Shown: positions 51,902 through 60,873 of the stretch, piece by piece | How positions within the stretch are numbered: position 1 is the stretch's first letter | Layout of the letters: the number at the start of each line of letters is the position of its first letter | NCBI GenBank assembly: GCA_964441025.1 | Contig: CAYTXG010000006.1 | Coordinates: forward strand, 1-64,000 | Length of the DNA stretch: 64,000 nt | Origin: JAAZIN01 sp964441025 | Lineage (GTDB): Bacteria; Bacillota; Dethiobacteria; DTU022 | Direction of reading: 5' to 3' | The notes under the pieces: model-generated | What the model was told of the DNA's origin: nothing | What the model saw: only the letters and a program-made list of their open reading frames with translations | Database searches by the model: none | Program-made: the position numbers and the translations under genes

Positions 51902-51938
51902 TCTCGATTGCAACTCCTCTTCTTTTAATCTTTCTTTT

Positions 51939-53045
51939 CTACTCCGGCGGGGCGGTACGCAGCCCCCGGCGGCGGGCAAATCTGTCCTCCGCCAGTTCCA
52001 GCAGCCGGCTGACCAGATCGCGGAAGCCAATCCCGCTAACCTCCCACAGCTTGGGATACATGCTGATGATGGTGAATCCGGGCATAGTGTTGATCTCATT
52101 GATCATAATCGACTCCGCCTCCGGATTGACGAAAAAATCGACGCGGGCCAGCCCGCTGGCCTCAACGGAGGTAAAGGCGCGGCAGGCCAGCTCCTGGATC
52201 TTTGCTTCAAGCCCCGGAGGCAGATCCGCTGGATAGATCAGCTCTGAGCGATCATCGAGGTACTTGGCTTTATAATCGTAAAATTCGTTGCAGGGGATAA
52301 TTTCTCCCGCCCGTGAAGCCCGGGGCTCCAGATCACCCAGAACGCTGCATTCTATCTCCCTGCCCTTGAGTTCCCCCTCAACAATAACCTTGTCGTCATA
52401 ACGCAGGGCTTCCTCAATGGCAACGGCCAGACGGGCCGCATCTGAAACCCTGGTTATACCCACACTGGAGCCGAGATTGGCTGGCTTGACAAAACAGGGC
52501 AGTTTCAGCTCCCGGCAGATCCGCCCCACCAGAAGGGAGGCTTTGCAGCGCCATTCCCAACGGGTGAAATAGAGATAAGGGCCCACCGGTAAACCGTGCT
52601 TCAGAAAGAGCATTTTCATCACCGTTTTATCCATGGCCACCGCTGACGAGAGCACCCCGCACCCCACGTAGGGAATTCCGGAAAGTTCAAGCAAACCCTG
52701 TATGGTTCCATCCTCGCCATAGGGACCGTGCAAAACGGGAAAGACCAGATCAAGGTGCTGAAATCCCCACGAATCAGGCCAACCCTTATTTTCAACCAGC
52801 AGGCCCGGCCGGCGGGGATCAGTCAACATCACCGCCCTCTGAAGGCCCTGCAGATCTCCCCGTTCCCGGAGCAGGCTCCAGGCCTCGCTGCCCGTGAACC
52901 AGGTTCCCTCCCTGCTAATGCCGATGGGAATTATTCTGTAACGCTCCCCGTCAATCGCCTCCATAATCGAGCGCGCTGATTTTAACGAGACAACATGCTC
53001 CCCGGAACTGCCCCCGAAGATCACGGCAACTGTTTTTCGATTCAA
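51939..53045 (-). CDS. ddl: D-alanine-D-alanine ligase
   Basis: 368 aa from TTG (MNRKTVAVIFGGSSGEH) after GGAGG ten bases upstream; an ATG at 53084 is the alternative. ATP-grasp enzyme with FGGSSGEHVVSLKSA, the glycine-rich loop PANLGSSVGITRV and the metal site RVDFF...MINEINTMPGF. Makes the D-Ala-D-Ala end of the peptidoglycan stem. The long (VanA-like) N-terminal length includes an insertion around 95-115. Faces the ATP-grasp gene across a 230-base gap. Confidence 0.95.
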   Translation of the reverse strand: MNRKTVAVIFGGSSGEHVVSLKSARSIMEAIDGERYRIIPIGISREGTWFTGSEAWSLLRERGDLQGLQRAVMLTDPRRPGLLVENKGWPDSWGFQHLDLVFPVLHGPYGEDGTIQGLLELSGIPYVGCGVLSSAVAMDKTVMKMLFLKHGLPVGPYLYFTRWEWRCKASLLVGRICRELKLPCFVKPANLGSSVGITRVSDAARLAVAIEEALRYDDKVIVEGELKGREIECSVLGDLEPRASRAGEIIPCNEFYDYKAKYLDDRSELIYPADLPPGLEAKIQELACRAFTSVEASGLARVDFFVNPEAESIMINEINTMPGFTIISMYPKLWEVSGIGFRDLVSRLLELAEDRFARRRGLRTAPPE

Positions 53046-53216
53046 GGCTTCCTGTCCTCCCAGGTTAGATTTGCGGCTGAACATTCGCTCTGCAAAAACC
53101 GGTCCAGGTAAAATTTATTTTTCATTATATCATAATATGATCATCCCATTTATTTGAATACCCGGGGGCACCGGCCCTTGCATGCCCGCCCCGGCGGTTT
53201 TGGATAAACCTTGAAT

Positions 53217-53245
53217 TTGTCTCCGCGTTCAAGAAGGTTTATAAT
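53217..53245 (+). promoter_or_regulatory. Sigma-A promoter of the ATP-grasp gene
   Basis: TTGTCT (53217-53222), 17-base spacer, TATAAT (53240-53245) on the plus strand. Confidence 0.65.
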
Positions 53246-53277
53246 CAAAAGCGAACATTTCGCTGAGGAGGGATCCA

Positions 53278-54540
53278 GTGCTGCCTGCATCAGTTATTCT
53301 CGGAGCAAACTTTTATACTCCTCTCGGAGCCATCCGTACCCTGGGACGCCGCGGCGTCAGGGTCTATGCTTTTGACTATCATTTTCCCTCTGCTTACGCC
53401 CTTTCCTCAAAATATGTCTTTAAAAAAGTGCTCTGCCCCGATGTAAACAAAGATGAAAAGGGGCTGGCCGGCTTCCTGCTTGACTTTGGAAAGCAGTTCG
53501 CAGATCGGCCGGTGCTGATGGCGGGCCATGACAATTACGCCCTCCTGATCTCACGCTATGCAGAGGAGCTGTCCAGATATTACCGGATTCCCCAAAACCC
53601 TCCGGGACTGCTCGAGGAGATCATCAACAAGAAAGGGCTGTACCGTATAGCCCAAAAACTCGGTCTGCGAATGCCCCTTTCTTTTTTCGTGGAGAGCAAT
53701 ACTGACCTCTCAGGGGTGGCGGAGCAGATGCACTTCCCCTGCATGATCAAGCCGGCGCTGTCCCACGAGTTTGTGCGCCTTTTCCGGAGCAAGTGCCTTA
53801 TCGCCGGCGACAGGGACTCTTTGAGCAGCGCCCTGGCCCGGGCGCGGGCCGCCGGCCTTGAGATAATGGTTCAGGAGATCATCCCCGGTTTTGACGACTG
53901 CATGTATGTTTTTGACACCTATATCAATACTGAGGGCCGGGCCACGCACACCCTTACCGCGCAGAAACTGCGCCAGTTCCCCATTAATTTTGGCTCCTCC
54001 ACCCTGACCCATCACTGCTGCGATGCCGAGATTACCGCCCTGGGTCTCGAGTACATGCGGCTTATCGGCTACCGCGGCTACGGTGAAATCGAATTCAAGC
54101 GGCATCCCGTCACCGGGGATCTCTACATGATCGAAATAAATGCCCGCTTAAGCAGCCTGAATGCTCTTTTTGACAAATGCGGCGTAGAGTTCGCCTATAT
54201 CCATTACCGGGATCTTATCGGTAGACCGCTGCCCGATCACCACCCCGAAGAAGAGAAACCCTGGGCCTTCTGGCATGCCTATGAAGATATTTTCAGCACC
54301 AGGGCTTACCTGAAAAGCCGCCAGCTCCGCTGCAAAGAGATCCTCCGCCCCTGGCTGAGCCACCACAAAGCCCATGCCCTCTGGGCCGCCGATGATCCAA
54401 AGCCTTTATTTTCCTTCGGCAGGGTGCTCTTGATGAAGCTGCTCAAAAAGGCAGGCGGGCTGTTCAGGCGGATTTTCCCCTCTCTGGGGGCAGCCGCCGG
54501 GGAAAAAAAGGAGCCCTCCCTATCAAAAAGGGAGGCTTAA
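53278..54540 (+). CDS. ATP-grasp ligase of the carboxylate-amine ligase type
   Basis: 420 aa from GTG after AGGAGGG. N-terminal Rossmann-like preATP domain (SVILGANFYTPLGAIRTLGRRG), then a DVVxK/VxK-like ATP-grasp (FPCMIKPALSHEFVRLF, IMVQEIIPGFDDCMYV) with the metal site GEIEFKRHPVTGDLYMIEINARLS. Closest architecture I know is D-aspartate ligase and related carboxylate-amine ligases. Next to ddl and opposite a FemX-like gene, so a role in cell-wall peptide branching is plausible but unproven. Its C-terminal tail is basic and may be membrane-associated. Confidence 0.8.
   Translation: MLPASVILGANFYTPLGAIRTLGRRGVRVYAFDYHFPSAYALSSKYVFKKVLCPDVNKDEKGLAGFLLDFGKQFADRPVLMAGHDNYALLISRYAEELSRYYRIPQNPPGLLEEIINKKGLYRIAQKLGLRMPLSFFVESNTDLSGVAEQMHFPCMIKPALSHEFVRLFRSKCLIAGDRDSLSSALARARAAGLEIMVQEIIPGFDDCMYVFDTYINTEGRATHTLTAQKLRQFPINFGSSTLTHHCCDAEITALGLEYMRLIGYRGYGEIEFKRHPVTGDLYMIEINARLSSLNALFDKCGVEFAYIHYRDLIGRPLPDHHPEEEKPWAFWHAYEDIFSTRAYLKSRQLRCKEILRPWLSHHKAHALWAADDPKPLFSFGRVLLMKLLKKAGGLFRRIFPSLGAAAGEKKEPSLSKREA
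54502..54535 (-). terminator. Terminator of the femX-like gene, inside the ATP-grasp 3' end
   Basis: CCTCCCT/AGGGAGG stem with a 7-base loop, then on the minus strand GCTCCTTTTTTT. It lies within the 18-base overlap of two converging genes, so it also acts within the last codons of the ATP-grasp gene. Confidence 0.65.
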
Positions 54541-55608
54541 GGCGGCGCCCCTACCGGCTTTAATCATCCGCATTGCCGAATCATAGAATAAGGGAAAGAG
54601 GCGCCGCCAGATCCAGTAGTATGCCCGGGAGAGCGCCAGATCCTGCTCGCCAATAAAGGCATGGAATTCACCGCCAAAGCTCTTTTTAAAGTGGTAAATA
54701 CCGTACAGAGGGTGTGCTTCGCCTACCTCCCCGGGAACACCGTAAAAATCAAACCAGCGTGCTCCCCTGCTTTTGGCCCACCTGATCCGTTCCCAGATGA
54801 GGGCATGATAGGCATAGAGGTTCCGATAGCGATCGCTCTGGCTGCCGTAAACAGCCCAGGCCTTTCCGCCAAAGGCAAATGTAATCCCGGCGACTATAAC
54901 CTCGCCCCCGAAGCGGCCCAGCGTAAGCCGGATTACCCCTTCAGGTCCCAGGATCGCGAATAGTCTGCGGTAGTAATCAGGCTTCCGGCCGACAAAGCCC
55001 CCCCGCTTCGCTGTTTTTTCCATCAGGCGTATGAACTCAGGCAGCCCTTCTTCGCCGGGGGAGAAAAACTCCAGCCCCCTGGCGGGACCGTACCTGATTT
55101 TATAGCGGATTTTTTTGGGAAAACGGTCCATGATCTCCTCAGGATCGCCGCTCAGATCGAGACGGAAGGTATAGCGCGGCTGTAACCCCCCGAAGTCATG
55201 CTCCCCCGGGGCGGGGCGGAACCCGATCCGGGAAAGCGCTGCAGCAGGCGCCGTCTGCTTCTCAGTAAGGCAGGGGTCAATTTTGATCAGAACTGCCCGG
55301 TGCTCTTCGGCCAAGTTGCGTATGCCGCTGAAGAGCTCCCTCAATACAGTTGCGTTGTTCCAATCCAGGGGCACCGGTCCGCGCGGCAGGTAGAAAATTG
55401 TTCGTTGCCCCAGGGGTATTTTACGCTTCAGGATCGAAGCCGCCGCCGCAATGCGTCCTTCCTCCTCCAGCACTGCGCGCAAAGGCTGCCAGGCTGTTTT
55501 CTTCAGTTCCCCCCACATATATGACTGAAATAAATGTCCCCCGGCAGCGGAGCGGATAAAATCATCAAAGCGCCCCGCCTCTGCCGCCGTGATCAATCTA
55601 AATTGCAC
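54523..55608 (-). CDS. FemX/FemAB-like peptidoglycan aminoacyltransferase
   Basis: 361 aa. Two GNAT-like halves: HLFQSYMWGELKKTAWQPLRAVL, SRIGFRPAPGEHDFGGLQPRYTFRLDL, FPKKIRYKIRYGPARGLEFF, and FDFYGVPGEVGEAHPLYGIYHFKKSFGGE. FemX-type enzymes use aminoacyl-tRNA to add the first residue of the interpeptide bridge to lipid II or its soluble precursor. Amino acid specificity cannot be read from sequence. It converges with and overlaps the ATP-grasp gene by 18 bases. Confidence 0.9.
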   Translation of the reverse strand: MQFRLITAAEAGRFDDFIRSAAGGHLFQSYMWGELKKTAWQPLRAVLEEEGRIAAAASILKRKIPLGQRTIFYLPRGPVPLDWNNATVLRELFSGIRNLAEEHRAVLIKIDPCLTEKQTAPAAALSRIGFRPAPGEHDFGGLQPRYTFRLDLSGDPEEIMDRFPKKIRYKIRYGPARGLEFFSPGEEGLPEFIRLMEKTAKRGGFVGRKPDYYRRLFAILGPEGVIRLTLGRFGGEVIVAGITFAFGGKAWAVYGSQSDRYRNLYAYHALIWERIRWAKSRGARWFDFYGVPGEVGEAHPLYGIYHFKKSFGGEFHAFIGEQDLALSRAYYWIWRRLFPLFYDSAMRMIKAGRGAALSLPF

Positions 55609-55729
55609 CAGGCTCCCCTTCTCCCTGTTCCAGTGGTTTCAGATCACTTGTTCATGGTAATGATTCCTAAAAAGATCCTGATACATCCCCGTATATTTTA
55701 TACACGGAAGAGACATTTTCTCTCAAAAA

Positions 55730-55761
55730 ACAGATCTCTCCCTTTTGCGGGAAAGATCTGT
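55730..55761 (-). terminator. Terminator of the EF-G paralogue
   Basis: ACAGATCT/AGATCTGT stem extended by CCC/GGG, then on the minus strand TTTTTTGAG. About 30 bases after the stop. Confidence 0.75.
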
Positions 55762-55790
55762 CTGATGCCCGGTTTTAATCCGCCCGGCTT

Positions 55791-57875
55791 TTATTCTTTC
55801 TCCTTTTCCTCTTTGGCCGCAGCAATAACCTGTTCGGCAAACTGGTGCGGCACCTCCTCATAGTGAGAAAAGACCATGGAAAAAAATCCGCGGCCCTGTG
55901 TCATGGAGCGCAGATCTATAGAGTATCTGAACATCTCGGACATGGGAACCTGGGCCCGGACTTTCTGCAGTTCATCAGCGGATTCAACGCCCTGGATCCG
56001 CCCCCTGCGCCCGTTCAGATCGCCCATGATATCGCCCATAAAGGTATCAGGAACAATGATATCCACATTCATCACCGGCTCCAGCAGGACCGGTTGCGCC
56101 AGCTCCATCCCCTTGCGGAACGCCATCCCCGAGGCAATTTTAAAAGCCATCTCGGAGGAATCCACGGTATGGTAAGAGCCGTCAACCAGCCTCACCCCGA
56201 TATCGACTACCGGGTAACCTGCGAGTACACCTTCTTCCATGGCCTCGCGGATTCCTTTCTCCACAGCGGGAACATACTGCTTCGGGACCACGCCCCCGAA
56301 GATTTTATCTTCAAAGATAAGCCCCTCTCCCGGTGACAGCGGCTCCAGTTCGAGATAGACATGGCCGTACTGCCCGCGTCCGCCGGTCTGTTTTTTATGC
56401 TTGCCTTCAATCTTGACCTGGCCGCGGATGGTCTCTTTGTACGGCACTTTCGGCGTGGACAGATCAACCTCCACCCCGAATTTCTGAGCCAGCCGGCTGA
56501 CAATGATCTCCAGATGCAGTTCCCCCAGGCCTGAAATAACCGTTTGCCGTGTTTCCGCCCTCCGCTCCAGGCGAAAGGTAGGATCCTCCTCGAGGAAACG
56601 CGAAAGGCCGCTGCTGACCTTCTCCTCATCTCCTTTTGTCTTCGGCTCCACGGCAAAAGAGATTACAGGGTCAGGGAACTCTATGGGCACAAATTGAAAG
56701 GGGCTGCTGCGGTCGCATAGTGTGTCGCCGGTGGCGGTTTGCTGCAGCTTGGCCACGGCGGCGATGTCGCCGGCCACCACCTCTTCCATCGAGATCTGGT
56801 TCTTGCCCCGCATGGAGAATATCTGTCCGACACGCTCGCTCTTCTCCTTGTTCACATTGTAGATCTGTGAATCTGGACTCATGGTCCCGGAATAGACCCT
56901 GAAATAATTGATCCGCCCCACATAGGGATCTGCCAGGGTTTTATAAACCAGCGCGGCAAAGGGTTCATCGGGGGAAATATTTCGGCTAACCTTCTCTTCG
57001 CTACCCGGTAGGATCCCGTCGATCTCCCCTCGATCAAGGGGTGAGGGCATGTACGTCTTTATGAAATCCAAAAGCGGTCCGCTGCCGTAGTTTTTTGTCG
57101 CCGCACCGCAGAGCACTGGGATGATCTTGCGCTCAGAGATGCCGCGGCGCAGCGCCAGCAGGATCTCTTCTCGATCCAGGGTTTCGCCTTCAAGGTATTT
57201 AAGCAGGAGCTCATCTTCTGTTTCCGCCGCCGCCTCGATCAGTTTTTCCCGGAGGGTTTTCGCCTCTCCGCGCAGCTCCTCTGGGATTTCGGCCTCTTCG
57301 ATCTTTTTCCCCTCATCTGAAAAATAAAATGCCTTCTCTTCAACAAGATCAACCAGGCCTTTGAAGTTTTCTTCCTTTCCAATGGGCAGCTGCACCGGAA
57401 CCACTTTGATGCCGAAATGTTTCTGCAGCTGAGCCAGGGTCCCTTCAAAATCAGCGTTCTCCCGATCCAGTTTGTTGATCAGAACAAGGCGGGGCAGCTC
57501 AAAATCATCGGCATATTGCCAGACCTTCTCTGTGCCCACTTCAACACCGGAAACGGCGCAGACAACCACTGCGACGCAGTCGACTACGCGCAGCGCTCCA
57601 AGCAGATCCCCGATAAAGTCAAAATAACCGGGCGTATCCAGAAGATTCACCTTAACCCCATTCCATTCCAGGGGAGCAAGGCCCACATTGATTGTTACCT
57701 GCCTTTTGATCTCATCAGGATCATAATCTGTGGTTGTGGTACCCGCCTCGATATTCCCCAGGCGGTTAACGGCCCCGCCGCTAAAAAGAAGAGCCTCGGC
57801 AAGGGAAGTTTTCCCGGCGCCTCCGTGAGAAATTAAAGCAATGTTGCGGATTGCTTCGCTGGGGTACTTTTTCAA
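55791..57875 (-). CDS. Elongation factor G paralogue (EF-G2-like)
   Basis: 694 aa from TTG after GGAGG. Translational GTPase with G1 SHGGAGKTSL (16-25, where main EF-G has a VDAGKTT-type loop), G3 DTPGYFDF and G4 NKLD, followed by domains II-V (TKGDEEKVSSGLSRFLEEDPTFRL, HLEIIVSRLAQKFGV, RGFFSMVFSHYEEVP). The changed G1 and switch regions (TTTTDYDPDEIKRQVTI) mark the EF-G2 branch rather than the str-operon FusA. Exact role unknown. Own promoter and terminator. Confidence 0.92.
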   Translation of the reverse strand: MKKYPSEAIRNIALISHGGAGKTSLAEALLFSGGAVNRLGNIEAGTTTTDYDPDEIKRQVTINVGLAPLEWNGVKVNLLDTPGYFDFIGDLLGALRVVDCVAVVVCAVSGVEVGTEKVWQYADDFELPRLVLINKLDRENADFEGTLAQLQKHFGIKVVPVQLPIGKEENFKGLVDLVEEKAFYFSDEGKKIEEAEIPEELRGEAKTLREKLIEAAAETEDELLLKYLEGETLDREEILLALRRGISERKIIPVLCGAATKNYGSGPLLDFIKTYMPSPLDRGEIDGILPGSEEKVSRNISPDEPFAALVYKTLADPYVGRINYFRVYSGTMSPDSQIYNVNKEKSERVGQIFSMRGKNQISMEEVVAGDIAAVAKLQQTATGDTLCDRSSPFQFVPIEFPDPVISFAVEPKTKGDEEKVSSGLSRFLEEDPTFRLERRAETRQTVISGLGELHLEIIVSRLAQKFGVEVDLSTPKVPYKETIRGQVKIEGKHKKQTGGRGQYGHVYLELEPLSPGEGLIFEDKIFGGVVPKQYVPAVEKGIREAMEEGVLAGYPVVDIGVRLVDGSYHTVDSSEMAFKIASGMAFRKGMELAQPVLLEPVMNVDIIVPDTFMGDIMGDLNGRRGRIQGVESADELQKVRAQVPMSEMFRYSIDLRSMTQGRGFFSMVFSHYEEVPHQFAEQVIAAAKEEKEKE

Positions 57876-57978
57876 ATCATCGCCTCCTCCGTGCTGCCCG
57901 CGCAGCCGGTATCTTCATCCATCAAAGCCGCCCGGCCCGGAGGACCGGGGCGCTCCAAAAATGTTATGCATACATATT

Positions 57979-58007
57979 ATTATAGCTGATCGGGGGAAAA
58001 TTGAAAA
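57979..58007 (-). promoter_or_regulatory. Sigma-A promoter of the EF-G paralogue
   Basis: TTTTCA (58007-58002), 17-base spacer, TATAAT (57984-57979). The roughly 100-base leader has GC-rich inverted repeats (GGCCCGG near 57930). Confidence 0.55.
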
Positions 58008-58053
58008 CTGTGCTGCGCGGCGGCGGTGCCCGGATCCTCCGGCCCGCTTTCGC

Positions 58054-59535
58054 TTAAACGGGATAGATTATCTCATCATCGTCCCGCCAAACCAGGTCAT
58101 GGTCAATGCCGGCTGTTTTTATGATCCTGCGATCCGCTTCTTCGGTAAAAAGTCCTATTGCCGCTCCCTCCTCCGGACCCGCCAGCGGTGGGAGCAGCCC
58201 CCTGCGCCTCTTGAAAAAGTCAAGTGCAACATTGGGAAACAAGATATAGGACAACAGATCCTCCTCCTGTGTCATATACTCCTCAATTTCCCGCCGTGCT
58301 TCGGGAAGCTGCGGCGGAATAAGATCGGCAGGCCTGACGGTAACCGGTTTTTCCTCCCCCAGCACCTGACTCAAGATTTCCGGGTTGATTTCACCCGGCG
58401 CCCGCCCGTAAAGGCCGCGCAGGTAGTTCTTCAACTCCGTGGAGACCATTTTGTAACGCTTCCCCAGCACCACGTTGACCACTGCCTGTGTGCCCACGAT
58501 CTGGCTGCTCGGCGTCACCAGAGGAGGATAGCCCAGATCAGCCCGTACGCGGGGCACCTCTTCAAGCACTTCAGGCAGGAGTGAAAGGGCATCCTGTTCC
58601 GCCAGCTGTGAAGTGAGGTTGGAGATCATCCCCCCCGGGATTTGGTACCGGAGGACATCCGTATCCACCCCCATGATTACCTCGCGTGGTATATCATGCT
58701 TGCGGCCGGCCTCCTTAAAATGATCGCTGATCCGGGCCAGGAGCTGCAGATCCAACCCTGTATCATAAGGCGTGCCGCGCAGGGCAGCCACAATGCTGTC
58801 CGTAGGGGGCTGGCTTGTTCCCAGCGAGAGGGCCGCACTGGCAGTATCAACAACGCCGGCGCCGGCTTCAATTCCCTTGAGATAGGCCATTGAAGCCATC
58901 CCGCTGGTGTAGTGGCAGTGCAGCTGGACCGGCAGCCCTACCTCTTCCTTCAGCCGCCTGACCAGCTCATAAGCGTCTGCCGGCGAGAGTAAACCGGCCA
59001 TATCCTTGATGCATATTGAGTCCGCATCCATCTCCCTGAATTTCGCCGCCAGGTTGACAAAATAGGTTATATCATGCAGCGGGCTGATGGTATAGCTCAG
59101 CGCCGCCTGTACATGGACCCCTTCCTCTTTTGCTGCGCCCATGGCCTGTTCCATGTTGCGGGGATCATTCAGCGCATCAAAAATTCGGATGATATCGATG
59201 CCGTTGCCCACCGCCCTCTTGATAAATTCCTGTACAACATCGTCGGCATAGTGACGGTAACCGACAATATTCTGACCCCGCAGAAGCATCTGCAGCCTGG
59301 TGCGGCGGAACACGCGGCGCAAGCGGCGCAGCCTCTCCCAGGGGTCTTCATCCAGAAACCGCATGCAGGCATCAAAAGTTGCCCCGCCCCAGACCTCCAG
59401 TGAGTGATAGCCAGCCCCGTCCATCAGCCCGGCCACGGGTAGCATTTCCTCCAGGCGCATCCGTGTAGCCAGGAGAGACTGATGGGCGTCGCGCAGGGTA
59501 GTATCGGTTATGCCAATTCCTTTTTGCTCTTTCAT
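58054..59535 (-). CDS. Pyruvate/oxaloacetate carboxyltransferase subunit without biotin domain
   Basis: 493 aa, DRE-TIM barrel: ITDTTLRDAHQSLLATRMR, LEVWGGATFDACMRFL, IKDMAGLLSP and LHCHYTSGMASMAYLKG, with the PYC/OADA C-terminal conserved domain (about 310-460). This is PycB or oxaloacetate decarboxylase alpha without the C-terminal BCCP domain; no MKM biotin site is present. A separate biotin carrier and, for PycB, a biotin carboxylase must come from elsewhere. Between the EF-G paralogue and an FAD lipoprotein. Confidence 0.9.
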   Translation of the reverse strand: MKEQKGIGITDTTLRDAHQSLLATRMRLEEMLPVAGLMDGAGYHSLEVWGGATFDACMRFLDEDPWERLRRLRRVFRRTRLQMLLRGQNIVGYRHYADDVVQEFIKRAVGNGIDIIRIFDALNDPRNMEQAMGAAKEEGVHVQAALSYTISPLHDITYFVNLAAKFREMDADSICIKDMAGLLSPADAYELVRRLKEEVGLPVQLHCHYTSGMASMAYLKGIEAGAGVVDTASAALSLGTSQPPTDSIVAALRGTPYDTGLDLQLLARISDHFKEAGRKHDIPREVIMGVDTDVLRYQIPGGMISNLTSQLAEQDALSLLPEVLEEVPRVRADLGYPPLVTPSSQIVGTQAVVNVVLGKRYKMVSTELKNYLRGLYGRAPGEINPEILSQVLGEEKPVTVRPADLIPPQLPEARREIEEYMTQEEDLLSYILFPNVALDFFKRRRGLLPPLAGPEEGAAIGLFTEEADRRIIKTAGIDHDLVWRDDDEIIYPV

Positions 59536-59580
59536 GGTGTAGCCCTCCTGCTTTTCATCAATACGACAACGAAATGTTTT

Positions 59581-60873
59581 CTATTCCTGGGCCCGCCGGG
59601 CTGCCGCCTCGCCAACACGGCGCCCCCATACCAGCGCTTCCGTTAAAGCTGCTCCAGGCATAAGGGCGGCGCCGTTGAGACCGCCCGCCGTTTCCCCCAC
59701 AGCATACAGGCCTTCCACCGGCTTGCCTCTGCGCAGCGCCCTTCCCGATTCATCAACAGCAATTCCACCCAGGCAGTAAACTGCGGCCGCTTTAACCCGG
59801 CATCCATAGAAAGTGCCGTAAGGTTGGCTGAACCAGCGGTGCAGCGACGGTACCTGAATCTGGTTTGACTCCATGAATGCGTCCAGGCCTGCATAGCGGG
59901 GCCAGTTCAATTCATATCCCGGGGACAGGGCCGTTTCAGAAACAAGGAGGCAACCCATGCCGCCGGTGCTGCCCAAAATTAGCTGAATGATCTCTTCTCC
60001 AGGCCGCCCTGCAAGCGGGAACAGCTGCTCATCAACAATGAGCACCGTCCCGGGAGGCGGCTCTACTTCCACCCAGTTCCTCCCCTCCTCCACAGCAAGG
60101 GTATAGGTAAACTGCCTTTCATCCACCAGATCTATTCCGGCGGCCCGGGCCGCCTTTATGCCCTTACTTTCCTGTCCGCTGCTCCGGAAAACTGCGCTTA
60201 TCCCCGGATCAAGCTCCTCCATCCATTCCCGGTCATTTAGATAGCCGCCGTCAGCCAGGATGACTGCCGGAGCATAAGCGGTATGTTGAACACCCGTGAA
60301 GTCTAGAAATGTTAACCCGGCAGCACCATCATCGCCGATGAGCAGCTCTTGGATGCAAGCGCCCTCAACAAGACGACCCCCCTCAGCCAGCACTGTTTTC
60401 ATCAGAGCCCTCTGGGCTTGACTGAAAGAGATGTTTTCAGGTAAAACATTGAACGCTCCCTCCGGAACATAGCTCAAACCTGTTTCTCCAGCAAGCCAGG
60501 CCAGATCTTGGCCGGCACGGGCGGCTAAAAGTTGATAATGCCATGTTTGGCCCTGGTCCTTCCCGGAGGCGGCAAGAGCCTCTTCCAGCGAAGCTGCGCC
60601 CTCCTCCCCACCTGTCAGGGCTCCAGCGTTCCACATCCAGCGTTCATCCTGCGGCTCATCGTAGCAGAGAATCACTGCAGCACCATGGCGGGCCGCCTCA
60701 AGGGCAGCAGTCAGTCCTGCAATGCCGCCGCCTAAAACAATGACATCACCTGTAAATGGAAGAGATTCGATTTCGCGCCTGCCCAATTCAGGTCTGCAGC
60801 CGGAGGCGATCAGAATGAGCAAAGCTGCAAGAAGCAGCAAGCAATTACGCCTTATTGACAACTTTTTATCCAT
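59581..60873 (-). CDS. FAD-dependent lipoprotein of the fumarate-reductase/flavocytochrome c type
   Basis: 430 aa. N-terminal signal with lipobox LIASGC (C26), so probably anchored outside the membrane. FAD loop VIVLGGGIAGLTAALEAARHG follows directly, and C-terminal GLYAVGETAGGLNGAALMPGAALTEALVWGRRVGEAA closes the FAD site. Substrate-binding Arg/His positions of fumarate reductase are not obvious, so the substrate is unknown. Exported flavoproteins of this type usually carry FAD covalently or with a heme domain; none is seen here. It overlaps the gyrA end by 8 bases. Confidence 0.85.
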   Translation of the reverse strand: MDKKLSIRRNCLLLLAALLILIASGCRPELGRREIESLPFTGDVIVLGGGIAGLTAALEAARHGAAVILCYDEPQDERWMWNAGALTGGEEGAASLEEALAASGKDQGQTWHYQLLAARAGQDLAWLAGETGLSYVPEGAFNVLPENISFSQAQRALMKTVLAEGGRLVEGACIQELLIGDDGAAGLTFLDFTGVQHTAYAPAVILADGGYLNDREWMEELDPGISAVFRSSGQESKGIKAARAAGIDLVDERQFTYTLAVEEGRNWVEVEPPPGTVLIVDEQLFPLAGRPGEEIIQLILGSTGGMGCLLVSETALSPGYELNWPRYAGLDAFMESNQIQVPSLHRWFSQPYGTFYGCRVKAAAVYCLGGIAVDESGRALRRGKPVEGLYAVGETAGGLNGAALMPGAALTEALVWGRRVGEAAARRAQE

